Part shown: one piece after another, positions 54,126 to 62,806 of the stretch
How positions within the stretch are numbered: position 1 is the first letter of the stretch
Layout: every line of letters starts with the position of its first letter
From: an uncultured Porphyromonadaceae bacterium
Lineage (GTDB): Bacteria > Bacteroidota > Bacteroidia > Bacteroidales > Muribaculaceae
Direction of reading: 5' to 3'
Assembly: GCA_947649495.1 (NCBI GenBank)
Contig: CANSRU010000008.1
Coordinates: 1 to 64,000 of the forward strand
Length of the DNA stretch: 64,000 nucleotides
Program-made: the position numbers and the translations under genes
The notes under the pieces: model-generated
Seen by the model: the letters and a program-made list of their open reading frames with translations, nothing else
Told to the model about the DNA's origin: nothing
Database searches by the model: none

Positions 54126-56942
54126 CTACCGGTTCACAGCCAATTTGTAGCCGCGGCCATCAACCCTCACCACATATATACCCGGAGCGAGAGAGGTGCT
54201 CCGCGTATGGCGTCCGGTGATATCGAACACCGCCATCTCCGAATATTCCCCTTCCACCACTATGTCGCCGCTGTCGGTAGCATAAACTGTTACTGAAGTC
54301 CCTCCATCGGCAGCAATGTCGTCAATCGCGGCAAGATTTGAAGTGCCGAACACAGCAAACGAACCGCCGCGAAGTGACACTCGCCGTGTTGACGATATTG
54401 AAGGTGTCTGATTGTAGCTCGCTGCCAGTAGCTTGTAGTCCGACACATCGTGCGTGGCGGCGTCTGGCAAAGTTAGCGACGAAGCGTTGTTACGATAATT
54501 AGGATTGACCATAAGCACTATCTGTTTGTCGCCATTGGTCAGCACTATGCTCTTTAAGGTTGTAGTAGTGAAATCGCAATTCATCTCCGTCAGTATGCTG
54601 TCGGCAAACATTTCGGGATTGTTACGGCGTATCTCCATCAGATCGGCATACGATTGCCTGAGCCCGGCTCTGTATTCATTGTCCAGATAGCTCCATACCA
54701 CCTTCTTGGGCGATGTATCGTTGCCCGCGTCATTTTTTGTGGTCTGGTCGGCACCGAGTTCCTGAAACTGCCACAGCATGTGTGCTCCCGGTGCCATAAG
54801 CATCTGCGCGGCTATCGAGCCAAGCCTGCGCATGGTCAGTTCCTCGCTGTTCTTTATGGTGAGGGTATTTGTAGCCGTACCGTCATAGCTGGCTATCGCG
54901 TAGGCAACGCGCTCCTCGTCGTGGCTTTCCATGTAGCTCACGGTCGAACCCCACTTGCGGGTATAGTCGAGCGGCGCGTAGAATCTGTTCAAATTGGCAT
55001 TACCGGATATGAACAGTTCATAATTCACCGCCTGAGTGTTGATATTGGCCCAGTTCAGTTCTCCATCCTCGGCCATCATGTTCTCCTCCTCGCTTCCGGC
55101 GAGATTTTCGTTTATGAAATAGGCATTCGGCTTCACACTCTTCATGGCGGCATGCAGACGCTTCATCCGGTCCACTCGGCTCTGGTTGTAGGAGTTGGTT
55201 TTGTCATCTGTCACACCGCTCCATGTGTTGGTGGAGGCATTATATGTAGCACCGTAGCTGTCACTGTCGCCGAGACCCTTTACAAGGTCAAAACGGAATC
55301 CGTCGACATTATATGCCGTAAGCCAGTATTTAAGTGCATCCGTCCACTGCTTCTCAACAAGCGGATTTTCCTGTTTCCAGTCGTTGAGCACACTGTAGGC
55401 ATGCGGCGCCGAGGCGTTGTAAAACGGATTCGTGGCCGGAGTGTAGAGCTGATACCACGGATGCAGACCGTCACTTTGATTGAACACTATATCAAGAATC
55501 ACAGCCATGCCGCGTCTATGGCATTCATCTACCAGCCGGCGGTAATCGTCGGGCGTACCGTAAGCCTTGTCGGGAGCGAAATAGAAGTTGGTGTTGTAGC
55601 CCCACGAATTGTTGCCGTTGAATTCCATTATCGGAAGCAGCTCTATTGCATTAACTCCCAAGTCCTGCAGATAATCGAGTTTCTCTATCACTCCATTCAC
55701 AGTTCCTTCGCCGTTGGCCTCCCCCTCAGTTCCGGTAAAGTCACGTATCAAAAGCTCGTATATCACCAACGACGAAGCATCCACACCTTTGAAATCCTTT
55801 ATCTTCCAGGCATAATCATCGGCACCGCTATTATATACGGCAAGCGGCAACCCTTCAGGCACACTGCCCACTGGATACTGTGGCATGTCAGGGAACACAT
55901 CCTCCGATATATACTTATCGCTCCACGGATCGAGCACGAGCCGGGCGTATGGATCACCTACGGCATTCACTCCGTCGGCGAGATAGTAATATATGTAATC
56001 CTTATTCTCCTCCAGTCCGTTCACTGTGGTCCAGAAATATCGGTAGCCGTTATAGTCATGGCACTTCATCTGATTTTCTGCTGCCACCTTGTAGCCATTC
56101 CACGATGGGACAAGCACCATCGATTCCTTGCCGGGAGCCGCAATACAGAATGTGACAGAGCCGTCAGCATTCCGCACAGCCCCCATCTTAGGTACACCAC
56201 CGGGATATACGGCTTGTTGCGAGGCTCCGAGCTTGACAAGTGTCACCGAAGTTTTCTGAGCATTGCCTCCGGCCACAGGCGTAGCCTCGGCCACCACTGT
56301 ATATGAACCCACTGCCGTGAATGCCCGGCTTGCTGTCAGCGACATTGTGGACGAGCCGGATGCAAATGGAGAGCTCGCCTCACCCTCCATATATAGTTTG
56401 ATATTGGCTGCTGAGGTTGTATTGACCGTAAATTTCACCGGGTCAGAAGTATTTATCACACCCCCATCCATATTTGTGCCGAGCACCACCTGAAATCCGG
56501 CCGGATACACCGGCACGGATATATCACCGCCGTTTGCAGTCTTTCCCTCCAGGCTTCCGGTAGCATTGCGGAACACAAACATCATCTTCTCGACCGTCTC
56601 GCCCGAAGGTATACCGTAATAGGTGTTTATATCCGGAATGGTAAGTGTCCACGTATCGGTGCCGGCGTATTTCATCTCATATTTGGCTGAATTATCGAGC
56701 CATGTGGGCGCATATTTCCAGTCGCCGGGACCGGTGCTTTCCGAAGTTATCACACCGGTATGGGCATAGACTTTAGCTGCCGAAGTCAGTCCGGCAAGCC
56801 CTTTATTTCCCTCATCAGCATGATAGGTGATTACGATGTTTTTTGAATCGGTCTGCACTATTGCAGGCGATGTAGTTACTGTCTGACCATTCGCCACAAG
56901 CATAGACCACCCCGCCACAAGGGGTAGCAGATATTTTTTCAT
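54126..56942 (-). CDS. Secreted GH13 alpha-glucanase (pullulanase/amylase-like) with T9SS sorting domain
   Basis: A 938-residue exported enzyme; start ATG 56942 fits a promoter at 56984-57014. Signal peptide 1-19, then beta-sandwich domains (about 25-235) and a CBM48-like E-set (about 245-380). The GH13 barrel (about 395-770) has all three catalytic acids: D552 in D-G-F-R-F-D, E612 in N-E-N-L-A-G, D675 in S-H-D-E-E. Region I reads D-I-V-F-N-Q, with Gln in place of the usual His. Substrate is alpha-glucan (starch, pullulan or glycogen); exact bond preference is unclear. The last 70 residues (A-A-I-D-D-I-A ... P-G-I-Y-V-V-R-V-D-G) are a T9SS sorting domain, so it is probably displayed on or shed from the cell surface. 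Confidence 0.9.
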   Translation of the reverse strand: MKKYLLPLVAGWSMLVANGQTVTTSPAIVQTDSKNIVITYHADEGNKGLAGLTSAAKVYAHTGVITSESTGPGDWKYAPTWLDNSAKYEMKYAGTDTWTLTIPDINTYYGIPSGETVEKMMFVFRNATGSLEGKTANGGDISVPVYPAGFQVVLGTNMDGGVINTSDPVKFTVNTTSAANIKLYMEGEASSPFASGSSTMSLTASRAFTAVGSYTVVAEATPVAGGNAQKTSVTLVKLGASQQAVYPGGVPKMGAVRNADGSVTFCIAAPGKESMVLVPSWNGYKVAAENQMKCHDYNGYRYFWTTVNGLEENKDYIYYYLADGVNAVGDPYARLVLDPWSDKYISEDVFPDMPQYPVGSVPEGLPLAVYNSGADDYAWKIKDFKGVDASSLVIYELLIRDFTGTEGEANGEGTVNGVIEKLDYLQDLGVNAIELLPIMEFNGNNSWGYNTNFYFAPDKAYGTPDDYRRLVDECHRRGMAVILDIVFNQSDGLHPWYQLYTPATNPFYNASAPHAYSVLNDWKQENPLVEKQWTDALKYWLTAYNVDGFRFDLVKGLGDSDSYGATYNASTNTWSGVTDDKTNSYNQSRVDRMKRLHAAMKSVKPNAYFINENLAGSEEENMMAEDGELNWANINTQAVNYELFISGNANLNRFYAPLDYTRKWGSTVSYMESHDEERVAYAIASYDGTATNTLTIKNSEELTMRRLGSIAAQMLMAPGAHMLWQFQELGADQTTKNDAGNDTSPKKVVWSYLDNEYRAGLRQSYADLMEIRRNNPEMFADSILTEMNCDFTTTTLKSIVLTNGDKQIVLMVNPNYRNNASSLTLPDAATHDVSDYKLLAASYNQTPSISSTRRVSLRGGSFAVFGTSNLAAIDDIAADGGTSVTVYATDSGDIVVEGEYSEMAVFDITGRHTRSTSLAPGIYVVRVDGRGYKLAVNR

Positions 56943-56983
56943 GTAACGGTATTTATTTATGTAAGTAAAATATATAATCACCG

Positions 56984-57014
56984 CAAAATTAACACTATTT
57001 TCCATTTCGCCAAA
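56984..57014 (-). promoter_or_regulatory. Promoter of the GH13 gene
   Basis: Minus-strand TTTG (57014-57011), 19 bp, TAATTTTG (56991-56984), 41 bp before ATG 56942. It is back-to-back with the GH16 promoter, 12 bp away. Confidence 0.65.
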
Positions 57015-57026
57015 CTGAAATTAAAA

Positions 57027-57057
57027 TTGCCATATACATATTTTTATGGTAACTTTG
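57027..57057 (+). promoter_or_regulatory. Promoter of the GH16-uvrB-ygiQ cluster
   Basis: TTG (57027-57029), 20 bp, TAACTTTG (57050-57057), 23 bp before ATG 57081. The TTG is in frame with the gene but is the -33 box, not a start. Confidence 0.7.
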
Positions 57058-57080
57058 TGGGCTTTATAAAAGGAATACTG

Positions 57081-57926
57081 ATGAAAAAGATACTTTATCT
57101 TGCCTTGATATCTGCTTCTGCAATGGCATTCTACACAGGCTGCAAATCCACTCCGGCCGTTGAAGAAACCTGCGACGAGGAATGGGAATTGGTGTGGGAA
57201 GATAATTTTGACAGTGTGGGCTACCTTGACACCACCGTATGGTCCAAAATTCCACGTGGTGTATCGTCGTGGAGCAAGCACATGACTGACGCCGACACAT
57301 GCTACGATATAACCGACGGCAATCTGATACTTCGGGGACTCAAAGCCGATGGCATTGTGAACGATACCGTGCCATATATCACCGGTGGTGTTTTCACCAA
57401 GGGTAAGAAAGCATTTCAGGAAGGACGCCTTGAGGTCCGTGCCAAACTTCACGGAGCCAAAGGCGCGTGGCCTGCAATATGGATGTCACCCGATCCGGCT
57501 TTCAGCAAAGGCGACAGCAAAAGCTACCAATGGCCCTATGGGGGAGAGATTGACGTGATGGAGCGTCTCAACCACGATCCGATTGCCTACCAGACCGTAC
57601 ACTCTTACTATACGGTTGATCTCAAGCAGGACACTGTTCCTCCTCATTCGGCAACCGGAGTGATATATCCTGATGAATACAATGTGTATGCGATTGAAAT
57701 GTATCCCGACAGCATGCGTTTCTTCATCAACGACATCCACACTCTCACATACCCACGTATCGAAACTCCACTTGAAGGTCAATATCCTTTCGACCGTCCG
57801 TTTTATCTGCTGATAGACATGCAGCTCGGAGGCAATTGGGTTGGTGAGATTGACCCTACCGAACTGCCCGCCACAATGTATGTGGACCGTGTGAGCTTCT
57901 ACCGCAGAAAACATTCTGACAAATAA
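57081..57926 (+). CDS. GH16 beta-glucanase-like lipoprotein (copy 1)
   Basis: A 281-residue lipoprotein with lipobox F-Y-T-G-C and Cys21. The GH16 jelly-roll catalytic motif is G-G-E-I-D-V-M-E with E156 (nucleophile), D158 and E161 (acid/base). W-P-A-I-W-M (130-135) is the usual substrate-cleft strand. Family members cleave beta-1,3/1,4-glucans, agar or related beta-linked polymers; the exact substrate cannot be told. A close paralogue follows 35 bp downstream. The promoter faces that of the GH13 gene. Confidence 0.9.
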   Translation: MKKILYLALISASAMAFYTGCKSTPAVEETCDEEWELVWEDNFDSVGYLDTTVWSKIPRGVSSWSKHMTDADTCYDITDGNLILRGLKADGIVNDTVPYITGGVFTKGKKAFQEGRLEVRAKLHGAKGAWPAIWMSPDPAFSKGDSKSYQWPYGGEIDVMERLNHDPIAYQTVHSYYTVDLKQDTVPPHSATGVIYPDEYNVYAIEMYPDSMRFFINDIHTLTYPRIETPLEGQYPFDRPFYLLIDMQLGGNWVGEIDPTELPATMYVDRVSFYRRKHSDK

Positions 57927-57961
57927 TCGTCAATATCTTATATCCGAAAGCGTCTTACCTT

Positions 57962-58792
57962 ATGAAACATATCCTCTGGCTGCTGTATGCCATCGTAGTT
58001 ATAGCCGTATGCTACTTCGCGTTTTTCCGCAATGACAGTACGGATACATCCGACCAATGGGAACTCGTATGGGAGGAACAGTTTTCGCATTCCGATAAAA
58101 TAGACACAACTGTATGGTCGGTTATTCCACGCGGCACCGCTCCATGGAATAAATACATGTCGGCCGCCGACACATGCTACGGCATTGGCAACGAAGGCCT
58201 CGTGCTTCGCGGATTGCATGCCGAAGGGCTCGTTAACGACACAGTGCCTTATATCACCGGTGGTCTGTACTCCAAGGGTAAAAAAGCATTCCACAACGGA
58301 CGGCTCGAAATCAGGGCAAAACTGCAGGGTGCCAAAGGCGCATGGCCTGCGATATGGCTGTTGCCTGACCCCGGATTCGGCGAAACAGGCCGAGAAAACT
58401 GCAAGTGGCCCTACGGAGGAGAGATTGACATAATGGAACGCCTCAACCACGATTCCATAGCATATCAGACCGTACACTCTTACTATACACTCAATCTCAA
58501 ACAGGACACCATACCTCCGCATTTCGCCACCGGCTCTATCAACCCGGAGACCTTCAATGTATACGCTGTGGAAATGTACCCCGACAGCCTGTGTTTCTTC
58601 ATCAACGACACCCATACATTCACATATCCGCGAATCGAAACTCCGCTTGAAGGCCAGTTCCCGTTCAATCAACCTTTCTACCTGCTTATTGACATGCAGC
58701 TCGGAGGCGACTGGGTGGGAGAGATAGATCCTGAGGAAGTGCCGGTGGAAATGATTGTTGACCGTGTGAGCTTCTATCAGAAAAAACAATAG
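57962..58792 (+). CDS. GH16 beta-glucanase-like protein (copy 2)
   Basis: A 276-residue paralogue of the preceding gene, clearly a tandem duplicate (shared V-N-D-T-V-P-Y-I-T-G-G, P-Y-G-G-E-I-D, N-H-D, Y-P-R-I-E-T-P-L-E-G-Q). Catalytic residues E154, D156 and E159 are intact. Unlike copy 1 it lacks a convincing lipobox: the first 22 residues form an uncleaved-looking hydrophobic anchor (L-L-Y-A-I-V-V-I-A-V). The two may sit in different membranes or compartments. uvrB follows after 12 bp. Confidence 0.9.
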   Translation: MKHILWLLYAIVVIAVCYFAFFRNDSTDTSDQWELVWEEQFSHSDKIDTTVWSVIPRGTAPWNKYMSAADTCYGIGNEGLVLRGLHAEGLVNDTVPYITGGLYSKGKKAFHNGRLEIRAKLQGAKGAWPAIWLLPDPGFGETGRENCKWPYGGEIDIMERLNHDSIAYQTVHSYYTLNLKQDTIPPHFATGSINPETFNVYAVEMYPDSLCFFINDTHTFTYPRIETPLEGQFPFNQPFYLLIDMQLGGDWVGEIDPEEVPVEMIVDRVSFYQKKQ

Positions 58793-58804
58793 CAGGCCCG
58801 GAAA

Positions 58805-60883
58805 ATGGACTTCAAACTCTCATCACAATATCAACCCACCGGCGACCAGCCGCAAGCTATAGAGCAACTGTCGCAGGGAATAGTTGACGGAGTGCAGGCG
58901 CAGACACTTCTCGGCGTCACCGGCTCGGGCAAGACATTCACCATGGCCAACGTGATTCAGCAGGTGAAACGGCCCACGCTCATTCTGAGCCACAACAAAA
59001 CCCTTGCTGCTCAACTTTACAGCGAATTCAAGAACTTCTTCCCCGACAACTCTGTACAATATTTCGTCTCCTACTACGACTACTATCAGCCTGAAGCCTA
59101 TATACCGTCTGTCGACAAATATATAGAAAAGGACCTGATGATCAACGATGAGATTGAGAAACTGCGCCTTGCCACCGTGTCGGCATTGCTTTCGGGACGC
59201 AAGGATGTGATTGTTGTCAGCTCTGTGTCGTGTCTCTACGGCATGGGCAATCCGGAAGACTTCAACAGCAATGTGATAGACCTGCACGTTGGTCAGAAAG
59301 TGGCACGCAACATGTTTCTGCGCGAACTGGTCAATGCCCTTTACAGCCGCAACGAGGTCAACTTCACCCGTGGCACATTCCGTGTAAAAGGTGACACCGT
59401 TGATATATACCTCGCCTACGAGGATATTGTGGTACGCGTGGTGTTCTGGGGCGATGAGATTGAATCAATAGCCACTTTCTATCCCTCCGACTACGTTACG
59501 CTGGGACAGCATGACTCATTCCGGATATTTCCGGCGAATATATTCGTCACATCCAACGAACGCATGGCCGCGGGCATAGCCCAGATTGAACTTGACCTGG
59601 GTGAGCAGGTTGGTTTCTTCCTGAAAGAAGCCCGCGAGATGGAGGCCCACCGTCTTCAGGAGAGAGTGACATACGACATAGAGATGATGCGTGAGGTGGG
59701 ACACTGCTCAGGCATAGAAAACTACAGCCGGTACTTCGACGGCCGCAAGCCTGGAATGCGCCCGTTCTGCCTTCTCGACTACTTCCCCAAGGATTTCCTG
59801 ACCATAATCGATGAAAGTCATGTGAGCATTCCGCAGATACGCGCCATGTACGGAGGCGACCTCTCGCGCAAGATGAACCTCGTGGAATATGGTTTCCGGC
59901 TTCCGGCCGCACTTGACAACCGACCACTGAAATTCGAGGAATTCGAACAGCTCACCAACCAGATGATTTATGTTAGCGCCACCCCGGCCGACTACGAATT
60001 GCAGCGAAGCGAAGGAGTGGTCGTGGAACAGATTATACGTCCCACCGGACTGCTTGACCCGATAATCGAGGTGCGCCCCTCGCTCAACCAGATTGACGAC
60101 CTGATGGAGGAGATTCAACTGCGTGTGGAGCGCGATGAGCGTGTGCTCGTCACCACCCTGACCAAACGTATGGCCGAGGAACTCAACGACTATCTGCTGA
60201 AACTAAGGGTCAAGGCCGCATACATACACAGCGATGTTGACACACTCGACCGCATACGCATACTCGACGACCTGCGCGCCGGTGTTTACGACGTGCTGAT
60301 TGGTGTCAATCTTCTGCGCGAGGGTCTCGATCTGCCTGAAGTATCGCTCGTGGCCATTCTCGATGCCGACAAGGAAGGATTTCTCCGTTCACACCGCTCA
60401 CTCACACAGACCGTGGGGCGCGCGGCGCGAAATCTGAACGGCACGGTGATAATGTATGCCGACAAAATCACCGACAGCATGCGCCTGACCATCGACGAGA
60501 CCAACCGGCGCCGAACCATGCAGCTCGCCTACAACGAACAGCACGGAATCACCCCGCAGGCCATTGTCAAGGCCCGCAACCGCATAATCGGAGTAGACAC
60601 TGACGAGACAGACACTCCGGCACCACGTTCGGGAAAGACGCCGGCCAAGACATCACGCCGCGAAAACAAGCCCGTGATGTACGAGAACGAATACACCACG
60701 AAAGTGGATATCGCCGCCGACCCGGTTATTTCCTACATGTCGCGCGACGAACTCGAACGCACCATAACACGCCGCCGCATGGAGATGGTCGATGCGGCAA
60801 AACGCATGGAATTCATGGAAGCAGCCCGCCTGCGCGATGAGGTGCTTAAATTAGAGGAGCTTCTGAGCAAAAAACAAGAGTGA
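58805..60883 (+). CDS. uvrB: Excinuclease ABC subunit B
   Basis: A 692-residue DNA-repair helicase of nucleotide excision repair. Walker A is G-V-T-G-S-G-K-T (37-44). The damage-probing beta-hairpin is [10 protein letters not shown] (about 92-101). D-E-S-H marks motif II and G-R-A-A-R-N motif VI. The C-terminal UvrC-binding UVR domain (about 655-690, [12 protein letters not shown]) is present. Full length. A linker before it is Lys/Arg/Pro-rich. The ygiQ-like gene starts 3 bp later. Confidence 0.97.
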   Translation: MDFKLSSQYQPTGDQPQAIEQLSQGIVDGVQAQTLLGVTGSGKTFTMANVIQQVKRPTLILSHNKTLAAQLYSEFKNFFPDNSVQYFVSYYDYYQPEAYIPSVDKYIEKDLMINDEIEKLRLATVSALLSGRKDVIVVSSVSCLYGMGNPEDFNSNVIDLHVGQKVARNMFLRELVNALYSRNEVNFTRGTFRVKGDTVDIYLAYEDIVVRVVFWGDEIESIATFYPSDYVTLGQHDSFRIFPANIFVTSNERMAAGIAQIELDLGEQVGFFLKEAREMEAHRLQERVTYDIEMMREVGHCSGIENYSRYFDGRKPGMRPFCLLDYFPKDFLTIIDESHVSIPQIRAMYGGDLSRKMNLVEYGFRLPAALDNRPLKFEEFEQLTNQMIYVSATPADYELQRSEGVVVEQIIRPTGLLDPIIEVRPSLNQIDDLMEEIQLRVERDERVLVTTLTKRMAEELNDYLLKLRVKAAYIHSDVDTLDRIRILDDLRAGVYDVLIGVNLLREGLDLPEVSLVAILDADKEGFLRSHRSLTQTVGRAARNLNGTVIMYADKITDSMRLTIDETNRRRTMQLAYNEQHGITPQAIVKARNRIIGVDTDETDTPAPRSGKTPAKTSRRENKPVMYENEYTTKVDIAADPVISYMSRDELERTITRRRMEMVDAAKRMEFMEAARLRDEVLKLEELLSKKQE

Positions 60884-60886
60884 CGC

Positions 60887-62773
60887 ATGGCCGAACCTAT
60901 ATTTCACCGTCATAAGGTAACAGAATTTCTACCCACATCCGTAAAAGAGATGAAGGCTCTTGGGTGGACACACGTGGATGTCGTGCTCTTTTCAGGCGAC
61001 GCATACGTTGACCATCCATCGTTCGGAGCGGCTGTAATCGGCCGCACACTTCAGGCCGCCGGCTATAATGTGGCCATTGTGCCGCAGCCCAACTGGCAGG
61101 ACGATTTGCGCGACTTCAAGAAATTCGGGGCACCACGTCTGTTTTTCGGAATATCAGCCGGAGCCATGGACTCGATGGTCAACCACTATACTGCTGCAAG
61201 GCGTAGACGCAGCGACGATGCCTACACCGCCGGCGGGCGCCATGGAGCACGCCCCGACTATCCCACGGTGGTCTACGGCGAGATTATAAGGCGTCTGTTT
61301 CCCGACACTCCGCTGGTGGTAGGTGGCATAGAAGCGTCTCTCCGGCGCCTGTCGCACTACGATTACTGGCAGGACCGCCTGCGCCCGTCAATTATGATGG
61401 ATACCCCTGCCGATATCCTGATTTACGGCATGGGCGAAAAACCGATAGTAGAGATAGCCCGACGCCTTGACAGCGGAGAGAACGTAAAAGACCTTACCGA
61501 CATAATGCAGACGGCCATAGTGCTGCCTGCCGATGAAATGCCTGATCCGGACACACATGGCCACATACTTCTGCACTCATTTGAGAAGTGTATGGCCGAC
61601 AAACGCTGTCAGGCTGAGAATTTCAAGCACATCGAGCAGCAGAGCAACCGATTTGAGGGCGACACTCTTTGGCAGCAGCATGGGCAGCGCGTGGTCAAGG
61701 TCAATCCCATGCTTCCACCTATGGGTACGGCCGAGATTGACCGCTCCTTTGACCTTCCGTACACCCGCGTGCCGCATCCACGCTACAAAGGCAAAGTGAT
61801 TCCGGCCTACGAAATGATACGTCATTCGGTCAACATGCACCGCGGATGTTTCGGCGGATGCGCTTTCTGCACAATATCGGCACATCAGGGCAAATTCATA
61901 GCATCGCGCAGCAAGGAATCCATACTCAAGGAGGTGCGTCAGGTGACCCGTATGGACGACTTCAAAGGCTATATCAGCGACCTTGGCGGCCCGTCGGCCA
62001 ACATGTACGGCATGCATGGACACGACCTCTCGATATGCAAGAAATGCATGCGGCCGTCGTGCCTTCACCCCAAGCCTTGCCCGAATCTCGATACCGACCA
62101 TTCCCGGCTGCTCGACATATACCACGCGGTTGATGCCATGCCCGAAGTAAAGAAATCGTTTATCGGCAGCGGTGTGCGCTACGACCTTTCGATGCACCCC
62201 ACCGGCAATCATAAGATTGATGCCATAAACCGACGCTACAACGAGGAGCTTATAGCCAATCACGTTTCGGGACGATTGAAAGTGGCGCCCGAACACACAT
62301 GTCCCCACGTGCTCAATGTGATGCGTAAACCCGATTTCGCGCTGTTCTACGACTTCAAGCGAATCTTCGATTCCGTAAATGAGCGCCACGGCATGCGCCA
62401 GCAGCTCATTCCCTACTTCATATCGAGCCATCCCGCATGCCGCGAGGTAGACATGGCCGAACTTGCCGCCGAGACCAAGCAACTCAACATGCACCTTGAG
62501 CAGGTCCAGGACTTCACCCCTACCCCCATGACCCTCGCCACCGAGATCTATTACACCGGCATCCACCCCTATACCGGCGAAAAGATATTCACCGCCATCA
62601 GGCCCGAGGAAAAACTGGCGCAGCGCAAATACTTCTTCTGGTACGACAAGACTTACCGCACCGACATTATCAAATCGCTGCACCGCCTGCACCGCCCCGA
62701 CCTCATAGCCCGGCTCTATCCCGCCTATCGTGTAAACGAACCGCCAAGCCGTAAAAACCCACGCCGCAGATAA
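60887..62773 (+). CDS. YgiQ-family radical SAM protein
   Basis: A 628-residue radical SAM enzyme. The cluster motif C-F-G-G-C-A-F-C gives C321, C325 and C328 in the CxxxCxxC spacing. The N-terminal domain has L-P-T-S-V-K-E-M and V-G-G-I-E-A-S-L-R-R, and the C-terminal part has F-T-P-T-P-M-T-L-A-T-E-I-Y, all family-typical. The radical reaction and substrate of this family are not established. It is probably co-transcribed with uvrB. A short GC-rich hairpin (62780-62798) follows. Confidence 0.92.
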   Translation: MAEPIFHRHKVTEFLPTSVKEMKALGWTHVDVVLFSGDAYVDHPSFGAAVIGRTLQAAGYNVAIVPQPNWQDDLRDFKKFGAPRLFFGISAGAMDSMVNHYTAARRRRSDDAYTAGGRHGARPDYPTVVYGEIIRRLFPDTPLVVGGIEASLRRLSHYDYWQDRLRPSIMMDTPADILIYGMGEKPIVEIARRLDSGENVKDLTDIMQTAIVLPADEMPDPDTHGHILLHSFEKCMADKRCQAENFKHIEQQSNRFEGDTLWQQHGQRVVKVNPMLPPMGTAEIDRSFDLPYTRVPHPRYKGKVIPAYEMIRHSVNMHRGCFGGCAFCTISAHQGKFIASRSKESILKEVRQVTRMDDFKGYISDLGGPSANMYGMHGHDLSICKKCMRPSCLHPKPCPNLDTDHSRLLDIYHAVDAMPEVKKSFIGSGVRYDLSMHPTGNHKIDAINRRYNEELIANHVSGRLKVAPEHTCPHVLNVMRKPDFALFYDFKRIFDSVNERHGMRQQLIPYFISSHPACREVDMAELAAETKQLNMHLEQVQDFTPTPMTLATEIYYTGIHPYTGEKIFTAIRPEEKLAQRKYFFWYDKTYRTDIIKSLHRLHRPDLIARLYPAYRVNEPPSRKNPRRR

Positions 62774-62779
62774 GCACCA

Positions 62780-62798
62780 CCGGCAGGATTTATGCCGG
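62780..62798. terminator. Short hairpin between convergent genes
   Basis: CCGGCA/TGCCGG with a 7-nt loop between the YgiQ gene and the AraC-type regulator; no strong T run, so the terminator role is uncertain. Confidence 0.4.
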
Positions 62799-62806
62799 AC
62801 AGCTTT

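Noticed and set aside
54654..56306. 550-codon frame opposite the GH13 gene
   Set aside because: Antisense shadow; all catalytic motifs lie on the other strand and the translation has no domain pattern.
61577..62692. 371-codon frame opposite the YgiQ gene
   Set aside because: Antisense shadow of a full radical SAM protein.
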